From Microcoleus sp. FACHB-1515 (GTDB lineage Bacteria; Cyanobacteriota; Cyanobacteriia; Elainellales; Elainellaceae): 64,000 nt of DNA. Within the stretch, counting starts at the first letter, position 1; each line of letters opens with the position of its first letter. Below are positions 24,546 through 33,666 of the stretch, piece after piece. The stretch is taken from the NCBI RefSeq assembly GCF_014696105.1, contig NZ_JACJPO010000037.1, forward strand, positions 1 to 64,000. Direction: 5' to 3'. The notes beneath the pieces were generated by a model, which saw only the letters and a program-made list of their open reading frames with translations, was not told where the DNA came from and ran no database searches. A program made the position numbers and the translations under genes.

Positions 24546-26410
24546 GAATTATGGTATTTGATCGCCCGAAAAGACCCGGACAGTCAGGGAATACAGGAAA
24601 CAACAAAGCGTTTGCTCGACCCAATCAGGGCAGGCAAAATCAGCAGGATGGCAATCAACGGGGCGGCGGCAATTCGCGCCCACCCGGAGCTTCTCCCTGG
24701 TTGACAGAGGAACCTCCCCAGGATCCCACCGCCAGCTTTGTCGAATATTTGCGCTGGATGCGCTCCGCTGACAGTCAGTACAAAGATGAAAGTAAGGTAG
24801 AGATTCTGCAAATTGCCGAACAGCAAGCCAACTACCAGGTTCGTCTGCGAGAAATGAATCGGCGGACTCGACTGATTGCAGGTGCCGAAAACTGTTTGGA
24901 GGTTTCTTGCCCGTGGCGCATTCGCGTCGGCGGACATCGCGGACCCGAAAGCATTTTGTTACCCGCTTTTGATGCGGTGGGGATGCCCTACATTCCTTCC
25001 AGCACTTTACGGGGAGTGGCTCGAACTCAAGCAATTCGCCACTTTATGCAGACTGAGCAGCTTTCTTGGAAAGCCGCAGAAGCCAGAATCGCCCCTTTCT
25101 TTGGATCTTTGGAGGCAGCAGCAGGCGATCGCATCGGCAAAGTAATTTTTCTAGATGCTTACCCGATGCCAGAGAAATCAGACCGAGGGGGCGGACTGGC
25201 TGTTGATATTGCTAACAATATCTGGTCTTGGCAAGACAACCAGATCAATTACAAACCTAACCCTAATTTGTATTTCTCGCTGCGAAAAGCGACTTTTTTA
25301 ATGGGAATTCGAGCCGGAACAGGCTGCACACCCGCGATTTTGCAGCAGGTTAAAGCATGGTTGATTGCTGGACTTGCTGAAGGTATTGGATCGCAGGTAA
25401 ATACGGGCTATGGCACGCTGCAAGCTCATGGTGCAAACACCGCGCGATCGAGCCTGCTGGAAGTTGACTTCACCTTGGAAGGACAGCTCATTCATGGGCG
25501 GCAACAGTTTACCCCGTGGAAGCAAAGCGAAAGAGGGCAATGGCAGATGCGGGGCAAACCCGATGCCGAAGTCAGGGCTACCGCTTTCAAGTCAATGCTG
25601 CGTTATTGGTTTCGCACTTTTGCAATGGGTGTGCTGAGCATTGAAGCAGTGAGGTCTTTAGAGGCAGAAATTTTTGGCTCGATCGATCCCCAGAAGCGCG
25701 GCTATCTGCGAGTGGAAGTCTTAGATGACAGAATTGTTCAGCCTGAAGCCACACAGAAAAATGATCGCTGCGGTGAACAGAGCGGCAGGCTGAGGCTGAG
25801 CCTATCGTCAGAGACGGCTGCGGCGAAGGCTGAGGCTGTGCAGAATCTAGCCAGGAACCTCACCTGGTTAATGTTTCATCTAGGCGGGGTTGGGCAAGGG
25901 GCAAGACGCCCCTGTTACTCTCGCAGCACTAGAAAGCACGCGCCCTGGTGGAGAGGTTCAACGCTGATTGCAGAAAGCGATGATGCCTTCTGGAAGATTC
26001 CAGAGTCCATTGCAGAATTCAAAACTCTGTTTCAAACCCGATTAAGAGCTTTCTATCACGCACTCAACCAGCTATCAGGTAAGGCAATCGATCCAGCCAG
26101 ACCCAGAACAGTAGCTCAACCCGTAGAAGCGATCGATAGCACTGCAAGAATTGTTGTCTGTTCTGGGAAAGAGGATTTTGACAAACCCTATGCCCTGGCG
26201 GTTTTGCATCATCAAGACTTCAAAGTTCGAGGAAAATATGATCCCGATCTCTGTGGCGGCACCACTCCGACCGTCAAACCGTCTCCCGTTTGGATTGCGG
26301 ATCTTGGTGACTATCAAGTGGTGACAGTCTTTAAGGCAAATGATAATCCTAGAAAAAATTACCTTACCAGAGTTCAAAGATCGACGTCTCATCGACTTTG
26401 GCCTCTCTAA
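24542..26410 (+). CDS. Cmr6-Cmr1 fusion protein, 622 aa
   Basis: Two RAMP modules in one chain. After a Gly/Asn/Gln-rich tail (about 10-50), residues about 95-300 match Cmr6: LPAFDAVGMPYIPSSTLRGV and the Gly-rich AEGIGSQVNTGYGTL. Residues about 320-600 match Cmr1: HGRQQFTPWK, then VRATAFKSMLRYWFRTFA and EAEIFGS, followed by WLMFHLGGVGQGARRPC. No separate cmr1 or cmr6 exists in the operon, so the fusion supplies both 3'-end subunits. Such a fusion is a feature of the cyanobacterial III-B variant (III-Bv) as I recall it. The ATG at 24542 overlaps the cmr5 stop; an alternative start is 24551. Confidence 0.88.
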   Translation: MRIMVFDRPKRPGQSGNTGNNKAFARPNQGRQNQQDGNQRGGGNSRPPGASPWLTEEPPQDPTASFVEYLRWMRSADSQYKDESKVEILQIAEQQANYQVRLREMNRRTRLIAGAENCLEVSCPWRIRVGGHRGPESILLPAFDAVGMPYIPSSTLRGVARTQAIRHFMQTEQLSWKAAEARIAPFFGSLEAAAGDRIGKVIFLDAYPMPEKSDRGGGLAVDIANNIWSWQDNQINYKPNPNLYFSLRKATFLMGIRAGTGCTPAILQQVKAWLIAGLAEGIGSQVNTGYGTLQAHGANTARSSLLEVDFTLEGQLIHGRQQFTPWKQSERGQWQMRGKPDAEVRATAFKSMLRYWFRTFAMGVLSIEAVRSLEAEIFGSIDPQKRGYLRVEVLDDRIVQPEATQKNDRCGEQSGRLRLSLSSETAAAKAEAVQNLARNLTWLMFHLGGVGQGARRPCYSRSTRKHAPWWRGSTLIAESDDAFWKIPESIAEFKTLFQTRLRAFYHALNQLSGKAIDPARPRTVAQPVEAIDSTARIVVCSGKEDFDKPYALAVLHHQDFKVRGKYDPDLCGGTTPTVKPSPVWIADLGDYQVVTVFKANDNPRKNYLTRVQRSTSHRLWPL

Positions 26411-26437
26411 CTCACTCCAACCACGCCCCACACTACA

Positions 26438-28219
26438 ATGGCAATCCTAGTTGCGAACATTGGCACCTCAGATATTTCGGTCAAGATCGGTGACTACTAC
26501 ATTCCGATCGGCTTCGATCGCAGCGAGCCGAACATCGTTGAGCCAGAGGAGGATAGTCCTGAGGCTGCTGTCTGGGTGAAAAATCGAAGACGCGAAATTC
26601 AGAGCCTCTATAGAGAGTTAGGATTTCAAGATTCAGGAGACCCTAAATGGTCTGTTCCCTTTCGTGACCTGACTCAGAGGCTACTGGCGGCTTATACGAC
26701 AGAACCGGACATCTGGCACGATCGCATTCTACCTGGTCGTTTGTGGGGAGTTATCGAAGCTGCCCTTCAGTTTCCGCTCACCGAAGTGCATCTATTCATC
26801 ACAAACCAGCTAGACGAAGAAGCCGATAAACGCCTAAGCGATACAGTTTATCTGTTTGAGCTAATCCAGCAGTGGCTGAAAACAAGGTTAGAACGGGAGG
26901 GACGCCCGCTTTTAGCAATCTGCGGAGTTGCAATTGAGTTTAAAGCGATCGACCAGGATAAACTCCTCAGTCGCTACTATGATTTCTTCAAAGACAGACC
27001 GGCTAACGAAGAGTTGCTGCTCAGCATCAAAGGGGGAACCCCTCAAATGCAGACGGCTCTGCGAGTCCAGGCGAACGCCGTTGGCTCTCAATACCAGATT
27101 TCTTTGGAACCAAGGCTGGTGATTTCTGATGTTCTGCACGGTAAGCCATCAAAATGCGATCGCATCTCGTTATGGCGCTACACCCGAATTCAGAAGTACC
27201 AGGCAGTTGAGCGGTTACTAAAGCGGTGGGATTTTGCGGGTGCGATCGCGCTGCTCGAAGACTGGCAGGAGGTGTTGAAGTTTCTGAAGACTCATCAAGT
27301 TGTTGATCTCGACAGCCTGAAGCAGAGCAGCGATCGAGTAGAGCAAATGATTCAGCTCACTACGTTTGCGAAACATCAGTTTAATTTAGACGCTGGAGCC
27401 GCGAAGCGGCTATCGGAAAAGTATCGCCATCTGAAAGAAGTTCAGACGCTCACATCACAATATAAGCAGCAGAATTCTCCACTCACAACGCTAAATCTAT
27501 TTACGCAATGTCGCATTTTTTGGGAACTCGACCAGATCGCAAATTTCCTACCTCGTCTCGGTTCATGCTGCGAATTTGCGCTAGAAACAATCATCAGGCG
27601 ATCGTTGAGCGGTCAACCAATTGTTGATTCTCAATGGAGGCTCGATGTTGATAGAGCGAAGAGACTGTGGGATGGGCGCTTCTGGCAAGACTTCGCGCAG
27701 CGAGAGAGAAGCTGGTTTGATCCCAAAGACAATCGGAGCAAGGACAACACTAATTTTATTAACTTTGAGAGAAATCTAAGAGACGGGAAAAAAGCTCCCT
27801 ACAAACTAACTGGACGCTATAGCAAGCGCAATTTGGCAGAGGCACTTTTCTCGCAGGCGCAGCAGCCGCAGAATTTACAGGAGTGGGAAGCAGTTCATCA
27901 GTTTCTAACCCAATTGGATTTCTGGGTCGCTCTGCGGAATGACCTGATTCACATGGCTAAAGGAGTTTCTAGAGAGGCAATGGTAACGCTTTATCAGGAG
28001 GAAACTTCTCGTCACAAAGCCGTAATTCGCGGACTGCCTAATACAAAAATTTGCCCGCCGGAAGAGATTCTTCCTACACTCAGTCAAATTGTAGTCAGCC
28101 CATTAATTGGGTTGGAAAAACCATTGATCCAGAAATTTACGAGTTTGACTGACGATCGCTATCTTTACAGCGCTGTCACTCAGTCAATCCAATCTCTCTG
28201 CGCCCAGGATCTTTTATAG
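26438..28219 (+). CDS. CARF-HEPN ancillary RNase (Csm6/Csx1-like), 593 aa
   Basis: Predicted cyclic-oligoadenylate-activated ribonuclease. The N-terminus MAILVANIGTSDISVKIG and the loop LLLSIKGGTPQMQTALR (residues about 194-210) match CARF domains, where GGTP binds ligand. The C-terminal helical domain contains LRNDLIHMA, the HEPN R-x4-H catalytic motif (R500, H505). Dimerisation and ring-nuclease activity are possible but not seen. It begins 27 nt after the Cmr6-Cmr1 gene and so belongs to the effector operon. Subfamily not assigned; Csx1-like naming is approximate. Confidence 0.88.
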   Translation: MAILVANIGTSDISVKIGDYYIPIGFDRSEPNIVEPEEDSPEAAVWVKNRRREIQSLYRELGFQDSGDPKWSVPFRDLTQRLLAAYTTEPDIWHDRILPGRLWGVIEAALQFPLTEVHLFITNQLDEEADKRLSDTVYLFELIQQWLKTRLEREGRPLLAICGVAIEFKAIDQDKLLSRYYDFFKDRPANEELLLSIKGGTPQMQTALRVQANAVGSQYQISLEPRLVISDVLHGKPSKCDRISLWRYTRIQKYQAVERLLKRWDFAGAIALLEDWQEVLKFLKTHQVVDLDSLKQSSDRVEQMIQLTTFAKHQFNLDAGAAKRLSEKYRHLKEVQTLTSQYKQQNSPLTTLNLFTQCRIFWELDQIANFLPRLGSCCEFALETIIRRSLSGQPIVDSQWRLDVDRAKRLWDGRFWQDFAQRERSWFDPKDNRSKDNTNFINFERNLRDGKKAPYKLTGRYSKRNLAEALFSQAQQPQNLQEWEAVHQFLTQLDFWVALRNDLIHMAKGVSREAMVTLYQEETSRHKAVIRGLPNTKICPPEEILPTLSQIVVSPLIGLEKPLIQKFTSLTDDRYLYSAVTQSIQSLCAQDLL

Positions 28220-28236
28220 TTTTCAGCTTCTTTCCA

Positions 28237-30366
28237 ATGGCAAGATCAATGTCTTCAAATACTCTGTGCCATTTTCTAATCGGGCTACCGGGCTGTGGCA
28301 AATCAACACTGGCACGACAGTGGATCGATCGATTTCCTCACACAGTTTGGGTTTCGACGGATGCGATTCGTGAGCAGCTATTTGGAAACGAGGCAATTCA
28401 GGGGAGTTGGGCAGCGATCGAAGCTCAAGCGATCGAGCAGATCAGAGAGGCGATCGCCCAGGAAAAATCAGTGATTTACGATGCGACCAACGTGAAGCGA
28501 GCATGGCGGCTTGGTTTTTTGCAGAAACTCGCAGATTGCCCAATCGACTGGATGGCATGGCAGTTCACCACGTCGCTCGAAACCTGCAAAGCCTGCAATT
28601 TAGTTCGCGATCGAGCGGTGCCAGACAGCGTGATTGAGCAGTTTGCAGCGGCACTCAAAGCGTTTTCACCAGAGGCGGGGGAGGGCTTTGCTGTCGTCAA
28701 TTCTGTTCCCCTCCGGGATGGACAGTTTGATTTTGAGACGATCGCCGACATCATTGCCAAACTGGACAAGTCAATTTGCTATCAGCAGAATCGGATGAGT
28801 CAGTATCAACTCCATCCCTATTCTGATCTGCTGGCGTTTGAACGACTGATGTATCTGATTTCTGTGCTGATGCAGTTTCCTGGTTTGGGTAACTGGCAGC
28901 ATCATCATCCCATCTGGCTTCAGCGAATAGCAGGTTCGTCAGCGTTTGACAGTGCTGAAGCTGAAATTGCCGCAGTGATTGCCCACCAGCGGGGTGAGGT
29001 TTACGCCGATCGACAGGCGATCGCCCGCAATCTAAATTGGTTACAAATTAACGGGTTTGTCAATGCTCCCTTCTCGAATGCGCCGCTGCGATTTGAGCCT
29101 GTGAAAGCGATCGCAAATTCGCGGCTGTTTCCACACCGCTATTCAGATTGGGTTCCATTCGATCGCTTGATGCAGTTGATTCGGTTTTTGGCACACCACC
29201 CGCAACTTTATCAAAGTCAAAAGAACGTGCGATCGAATTTAATTGACGGACTCAAACAGCAGGGAATTGTGCCTGAACAATCAAAGCAGGAAGATTCAAA
29301 GCTGCAAAACAATTTGCGAAAAGACGTTGAAACCGCACTTAAACCCTACGGCATTATGGCGACCAAACCAATGCGAGATGGCTATTTTGTGGGAACTGGA
29401 ATTTTGTCTGCGCCGGAACTGTTGCGCGTTTATTACGGGTTGGAATCTCAGGCCAAGCATCTATCCGATCCGGTTGCGCTCAAAGCTTACGAAACCTTTC
29501 GCGATCGATTACCCTATCTCAACCTGGAGCCGCATGAGATGTATTCGATTCGGCAGGTGTTGACTCAAAAGATCGTTGCACCGGAGTTACTGTCATCGGC
29601 ATCGTTGGCACATGAACGCAACCTAGCGCAGCTAGAGGCGGCCATTCAAATGGGACAAACCGTCTGGATTCGGCATTTGAGTCAGGCGGCTGAGTTTGAG
29701 CAAGACGCTGACAAAACAGCAGCCTATGAAGTGTTACCGCTGCAAATTGTTTATTACAACATCGCTTGGTATCTGGGCTATGAGCGTCAAGACAATCAGC
29801 TTTTGGAATACTATCGCCTCGATCGATTGACCTTAGAACCAAACAGCGGTGCGTTTCAACGACATTCATTCAACCGTAAAACTCAATTGAAATTGCGACA
29901 GCGGCTAGAGCAGTTACAGATAGCTGGATACGGTGTATATCTAGGTCGAAATCCGTCTCAGCAAAGTGCTTTACTCAGTTCAGATGCCAAGGTGCAAAAA
30001 TCGGTGATCGATCTGCTAGAGCTTTGGTTTGACACGAAGATATTTAAGTTTGTCAGTGAGGGCAACGATCGCTTTGCCAGCTTACAGATGTCGCCGCGAC
30101 TGACTCCCATGAGCAGACAGGAGCGTGAGCAAATCTTTAAGCTCAAACCGTCAAATGATCCCAACTATCCACATCGACTCAAGGCAAAACTGCCTGTGTG
30201 GACGCTCAAAGAAAGCGTTGATCTAAGAACCTGGATTACTGGGTTTGGCAGCAGCGTCAAGGTCGTTTCGCCCAAGTTTTTAACAGCAGAAATTGCCGAT
30301 CGCGGACAATCGATCGCAGATCTGTACGTCAACGATCGAGCTTCGTCCGAATCAAACCGGAGTTGA
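28237..30366 (+). CDS. Polynucleotide-kinase-like P-loop plus WYL-domain protein, 709 aa
   Basis: N-terminal kinase domain: Walker A GLPGCGKST (16-24), STDAIREQLFG (40-50), VIYDATNVKR (79-88) and NLVRDRAVPDSVI (121-133), the lid pattern of T4 PNK/Pnkp-like 5'-kinases. The middle third has helical, possibly DNA-binding segments (about 165-400). A WYL domain follows at about 464-545 (LPLQIVYYNIAWYLGYERQD), the ligand-sensing domain found in many CRISPR-linked regulators. It lies 17 nt after the CARF-HEPN gene and ends the island. Possible roles: repair or 5'-phosphorylation of cleaved RNA, or a ligand-controlled regulator. Alternative ATG at 28249. Confidence 0.82.
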   Translation: MARSMSSNTLCHFLIGLPGCGKSTLARQWIDRFPHTVWVSTDAIREQLFGNEAIQGSWAAIEAQAIEQIREAIAQEKSVIYDATNVKRAWRLGFLQKLADCPIDWMAWQFTTSLETCKACNLVRDRAVPDSVIEQFAAALKAFSPEAGEGFAVVNSVPLRDGQFDFETIADIIAKLDKSICYQQNRMSQYQLHPYSDLLAFERLMYLISVLMQFPGLGNWQHHHPIWLQRIAGSSAFDSAEAEIAAVIAHQRGEVYADRQAIARNLNWLQINGFVNAPFSNAPLRFEPVKAIANSRLFPHRYSDWVPFDRLMQLIRFLAHHPQLYQSQKNVRSNLIDGLKQQGIVPEQSKQEDSKLQNNLRKDVETALKPYGIMATKPMRDGYFVGTGILSAPELLRVYYGLESQAKHLSDPVALKAYETFRDRLPYLNLEPHEMYSIRQVLTQKIVAPELLSSASLAHERNLAQLEAAIQMGQTVWIRHLSQAAEFEQDADKTAAYEVLPLQIVYYNIAWYLGYERQDNQLLEYYRLDRLTLEPNSGAFQRHSFNRKTQLKLRQRLEQLQIAGYGVYLGRNPSQQSALLSSDAKVQKSVIDLLELWFDTKIFKFVSEGNDRFASLQMSPRLTPMSRQEREQIFKLKPSNDPNYPHRLKAKLPVWTLKESVDLRTWITGFGSSVKVVSPKFLTAEIADRGQSIADLYVNDRASSESNRS

Positions 30367-30408
30367 CAAAGTGGCAACGCCTGCAAGTCTTTCTAATCGA
30401 AGTCTGCA

Positions 30409-31068
30409 TCAAGCGCTTCTTTGCGATCGCCCCACCCAAATCGGCGCGTGATAAAACTCCCCACACTGCTCCAACTCAAAGCCGCCCAACAATACACCCA
30501 ACCACACTTCAATCTGAGGCATCCCTAAGCGCTCTGACAATTCGGTCAACGACACGGTTGATGCAGATGTCGCTTGTAGGCTTAAGGCGATCGCCTTCAC
30601 CCAGCCCGTCACATCCTCCGAATGCGTCACGTCCAACACTTGTTGCTGGGCGGTCTCGGTTTCTAGCTGCTCAATCATCGTCAGCACTGCCGTCTTCTCG
30701 ACGGGAGCCGCGATCGATCCCTCTAGCTTTGCGATCGATTTCGTTCGCTGCTGTCGAGGGCTTGCAGGTTCCATCAACTCGGTTAAATCGACGCTCATCG
30801 TCTGCCGCACCATGTCCGAGAAGAAACCGCGATCGACGATCGGGTCGCGATACACTTCTTCCCACTCGGTCATCAGCACTTCTGCTCGCACGGCACACAA
30901 CTCGGCCACTTGCAGCAACGCCTCACCCGCCACTTGAAGGCGATCGGCCTCTGGCATTTGATCGATCGCCGCATCCATCGCGTCAAGCAGCGCCACCACA
31001 TCCACCTGCTCCGGCATCATCTGCGCCGATCGCAACTCGTCCCATAACTCAAGCTGCCAACCGTTCAT
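30409..31068 (-). CDS. Unknown protein C of three-gene cluster, 219 aa
   Basis: Not recognised. Acidic and helical, with LWDELRSAQMMPEQVDVVAL near the start and a C-terminal segment LSERLGMPQIEVWLGVLL that looks like a helix-turn-helix. Its ATG overlaps the preceding gene's stop by 4 nt. It is convergent with the PNK-WYL gene, 42 bp away. The long plus-strand ORF across this cluster is Arg/Ser/Pro-rich and is a shadow. Confidence 0.65.
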   Translation of the reverse strand: MNGWQLELWDELRSAQMMPEQVDVVALLDAMDAAIDQMPEADRLQVAGEALLQVAELCAVRAEVLMTEWEEVYRDPIVDRGFFSDMVRQTMSVDLTELMEPASPRQQRTKSIAKLEGSIAAPVEKTAVLTMIEQLETETAQQQVLDVTHSEDVTGWVKAIALSLQATSASTVSLTELSERLGMPQIEVWLGVLLGGFELEQCGEFYHAPIWVGRSQRSA

Positions 31069-31604
31069 CGACTGCCCTCCAGCACGCTCGATCGCAAATG
31101 GTCAGCATGATACGAGCAAGGCCGAATCGGACACTGCGAGATGGAATGCTGTTCTTCACGCGCATAGCGCTCAAAACCCGATCGCTTCTCATTGCCATAC
31201 TGCTGATACAACGCATCAAGCAATTGCCGAGCATATTCCTTGACCATACGGGGCGGCAGCCCAAACACGTGTTGCGGCTGCGTCAAGGCGATCGGCTTGT
31301 CCCCTCGCCACAGTTCCGCACACATGGCATGAATGATCACTTCATCATTCGGCTGACGCGGCTTTTCGACATACGTGTGCAACACGACAAACGACACGAT
31401 CGGAATCGGCACAACAATTTCTGCCATCTGCGGCTGCCGCCGCACTCGATCGCCCCTGCCCTTGCGGTAGTACGATCGCCGACTATGGCACACACTGTCA
31501 TTCCAGCAGCCAGCGCCGCCCTCAGCCGCATCATGCAGCTTGCGTGCCTCGATCGTCGTCAACAAACTACATGCCCAACATTTCTCGCAACTGCGCCGTC
31601 CCAT
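31065..31604 (-). CDS. Cys-rich unknown protein B of three-gene cluster, 179 aa
   Basis: From the Met at 31604 the protein starts with MGRRSCEKCWACSLLTTIEA, then GAGCWNDSVCHSRRSYYRKG: a group of CxxCxxC and CxxxxxC(H) residues likely to bind zinc (residues about 6-45). A possible strand region follows (VVPIPIVSFVVLHTYVEKP) and a tail with QCPIRPCSYH. No known family recognised. The start is 6 nt after the upstream gene's stop, and it overlaps the downstream gene, so the three form one operon. Confidence 0.65.
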   Translation of the reverse strand: MGRRSCEKCWACSLLTTIEARKLHDAAEGGAGCWNDSVCHSRRSYYRKGRGDRVRRQPQMAEIVVPIPIVSFVVLHTYVEKPRQPNDEVIIHAMCAELWRGDKPIALTQPQHVFGLPPRMVKEYARQLLDALYQQYGNEKRSGFERYAREEQHSISQCPIRPCSYHADHLRSSVLEGSR

Positions 31605-31609
31605 GAGTG

Positions 31610-31999
31610 CTAACCCTGTTCCGGCTGCAACAAGCCGGATCGCTCCAGCATCTGACCGCGCCACTGCTCAACGATTGCCGCCACCCGCGATCGCTCACCT
31701 GCATCTTGCCACACCGATTGCCAGTGATGCTTCCAACCCGTCACCTGCCGACCGAGCCTTAGCAGTTCTTCAGCCAGTACCAGATCCGACTCGTTGTGAA
31801 GTAGGTTGAGCGTCGTGATTGTCCACTCCGTAAAATACTGGCACATCTCCAGGCTGGCGATCGCCACCTGCGCCCCGACCACATCGCCTTCACGCAAATT
31901 ACTCCTGATACGCGCCAGTTCCGATGCCAAATTCCCCAACTGCCGCGATCGATCGAGCTTCAGGTAGCTGTCTTTGCGATCGTCCAGATTCTTCATCAT
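31610..31999 (-). CDS. Unknown helical protein A of three-gene cluster, 129 aa
   Basis: All-helical in appearance with a conserved-looking LEMCQYFTEWTITTLNLLHN and a Trp-rich segment VTGWKHHWQSVWQDAG. Not recognised. The ATG at 31999 is chosen because GGGAG lies about 8 nt upstream; longer in-frame starts to 32062 lack one. First gene of the reverse-strand cluster, divergent from the Uma2 gene. Confidence 0.6.
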   Translation of the reverse strand: MMKNLDDRKDSYLKLDRSRQLGNLASELARIRSNLREGDVVGAQVAIASLEMCQYFTEWTITTLNLLHNESDLVLAEELLRLGRQVTGWKHHWQSVWQDAGERSRVAAIVEQWRGQMLERSGLLQPEQG

Positions 32000-32254
32000 G
32001 CTTCGACTCCCAACAGCTTGCGATCGAATCAGGTGGATGGGCATCGAGCAAACAGCCTGCAATCAGGCAGTTCTAGTCAATCGCAACCTCCCTATCATAA
32101 AGCAAAATTCGATCGCGATCGCCCACTTACCCTTATTATTCTGAGAATATTCTGATAGAGATAAGTGAAATTATCTATATCTGTGGCAAGGGGGCGATCG
32201 AGTAAACGCCCTACAATTTACCTAGGGCGATCGTGGATGTTGCTGGAGGAAGCC

Positions 32255-33025
32255 ATGTCGATGGAAAGCGCGGCGGGTCGATCGACCACACAGCGGGCGA
32301 TCGATCGCGATTGGGAACATCCCACGCCCCCGACTGATTTGATTTTCGATGATGGAGAACCGTTGGAAAGCGCTCGTCACCGCATTGCCATGAATGTGCT
32401 GATTGCCTCGGCGATCGCGGCACTGGGCGATCGACCCAACTCGTTTGTGGGCGGCAACATGTTTGTCTACTACAGCCGCAATCAAGCGATGAATCGTGAT
32501 TTTCGTGGCCCTGACTTTTTTGTCGCGCTTGAGGTCGATGGCACAAAAGAGCGGCAGGGGTGGGTGACGTGGGAGGAAGATGGCCGCTACCCGGATGTGA
32601 TTGTTGAGTTGTTGTCGCCGAGTACGGCACAGGTCGATCGAACAACCAAAAAGGATCTGTATGAGCGCGTGTTTCGGACGGCGGACTACTATGTGTTCGA
32701 CCCGTTCGAGCCATCAGCGTTTGAGGGCTGGCACTTGACCAATCAGCGCTATCAGGCGCTTGAGCCGAATGCACAAGGGCAGTTGTGGTGTGAAGCGCTT
32801 GGACTGTGGCTGGGCACTTGGACAGGCAGTGTGCAGCGTGAACCGCCGACGGGCACTTGCGAATGGCTCAGGTTTTATGATGCTCAGGGCAGTCTGATTT
32901 TGCTGCCGGAAGAGCAGGCGCGATCGCGGGCTGAGCAAGCCGAAGCCCAACTCATTCAAGAACGCGATCGAGTGCGCGAACAACTACGAGCGAGAGGTAT
33001 CGATCCGGACGAAGTGTTAGGCTGA
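32255..33025 (+). CDS. Uma2-family putative endonuclease, copy 1, 256 aa
   Basis: PD-(D/E)XK-fold protein of the family that is hugely expanded in cyanobacteria. Key signs: NRDFRGPDFFVALEVDG, DVIVELLSPST (metal-binding D/E) and YERVFRTADYYVFDP, followed by a coiled, Glu/Arg-rich C-terminus. Start set at 32255 by GGAGGA at 32245-32250. It is a paralogue of 33667-34392, and the upstream 60 bp are also similar, pointing to tandem duplication. Biological target of Uma2 proteins is not established. Confidence 0.85.
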   Translation: MSMESAAGRSTTQRAIDRDWEHPTPPTDLIFDDGEPLESARHRIAMNVLIASAIAALGDRPNSFVGGNMFVYYSRNQAMNRDFRGPDFFVALEVDGTKERQGWVTWEEDGRYPDVIVELLSPSTAQVDRTTKKDLYERVFRTADYYVFDPFEPSAFEGWHLTNQRYQALEPNAQGQLWCEALGLWLGTWTGSVQREPPTGTCEWLRFYDAQGSLILLPEEQARSRAEQAEAQLIQERDRVREQLRARGIDPDEVLG

Positions 33026-33120
33026 AGGGTGTGGGGGACGGCGGTTCGTACCGAATCAGCTTTGCTGGCCGCAAAGCTTGCAGGAACGGCATCTCACCCA
33101 TCAGGAGACAGACTTGCCTA

Positions 33121-33480
33121 TCACGATATCGATAACAGAACTGGGTTGAGTTCGTCTTCAAAATCCAGTTCGGCGCACTGCTTAATCTTGCATACCAAGA
33201 CGGTGGCGGACAACCGACGGGCACGATCTTCGCTCCAGCTTGCCGAGGCTTGCCACCATGCCCACAATGGAAGACTCCCTTTGCTCAGGTTGCAGCGCTG
33301 ACAGACGGCGGCCAAGTTCGATCGCACATCTTGTCCGCCTTGCGATCGCGCCACGATGTGATCCAAGGTCAACACGCGCGGTGTACGGCCACAGTAGGCG
33401 CAGGTTCCACCAAACCGCTGCTTGATCATCACTTTGAGTTTGGCTTTGGACGATCGCCGACCAAACATCTGAATATCCAT
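33121..33480 (-). CDS. HNH endonuclease, 119 aa
   Basis: Compact HNH nuclease: zinc pair CAYC (27-30) and CQRC (60-63), with catalytic LDHIVARSQGG (D40-H41) and N55 between them. This arrangement matches small free-standing HNH proteins common in cyanobacteria and phages. It is inserted on the opposite strand between the two Uma2 paralogues. No clear ribosome-binding site; the Met at 33468 is an alternative start. Confidence 0.85.
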   Translation of the reverse strand: MDIQMFGRRSSKAKLKVMIKQRFGGTCAYCGRTPRVLTLDHIVARSQGGQDVRSNLAAVCQRCNLSKGSLPLWAWWQASASWSEDRARRLSATVLVCKIKQCAELDFEDELNPVLLSIS

Positions 33481-33666
33481 TGGCGTTGCGGCATTCTTGA
33501 AGTGTCTGCTTCTATGGTGCCTTGTAAAAACAATGGCGGGGCGATCGCGTTTGGTCGGGCAAGAGTCGATCGTACTGCTCTGTCGATATCAGCAAAGGGG
33601 CGATCGAGTAGACGCAGTACAATCAACCTATTGCGATCGCTGGCGTTGCCGATGCTGGAGGAAGCT

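Noticed and set aside
30363-31613. 416-aa plus-strand ORF opposite the three-gene cluster
   Set aside because: Arg/Ser/Pro-rich, no domain; the reverse-strand genes overlap neatly and have better starts.
32189-32217. Promoter for Uma2 copy 1 from TACAAT at 32212-32217
   Set aside because: The -10-like box is shared with copy 2, but no acceptable -35 box lies at the right spacing; kept only as a shared motif.
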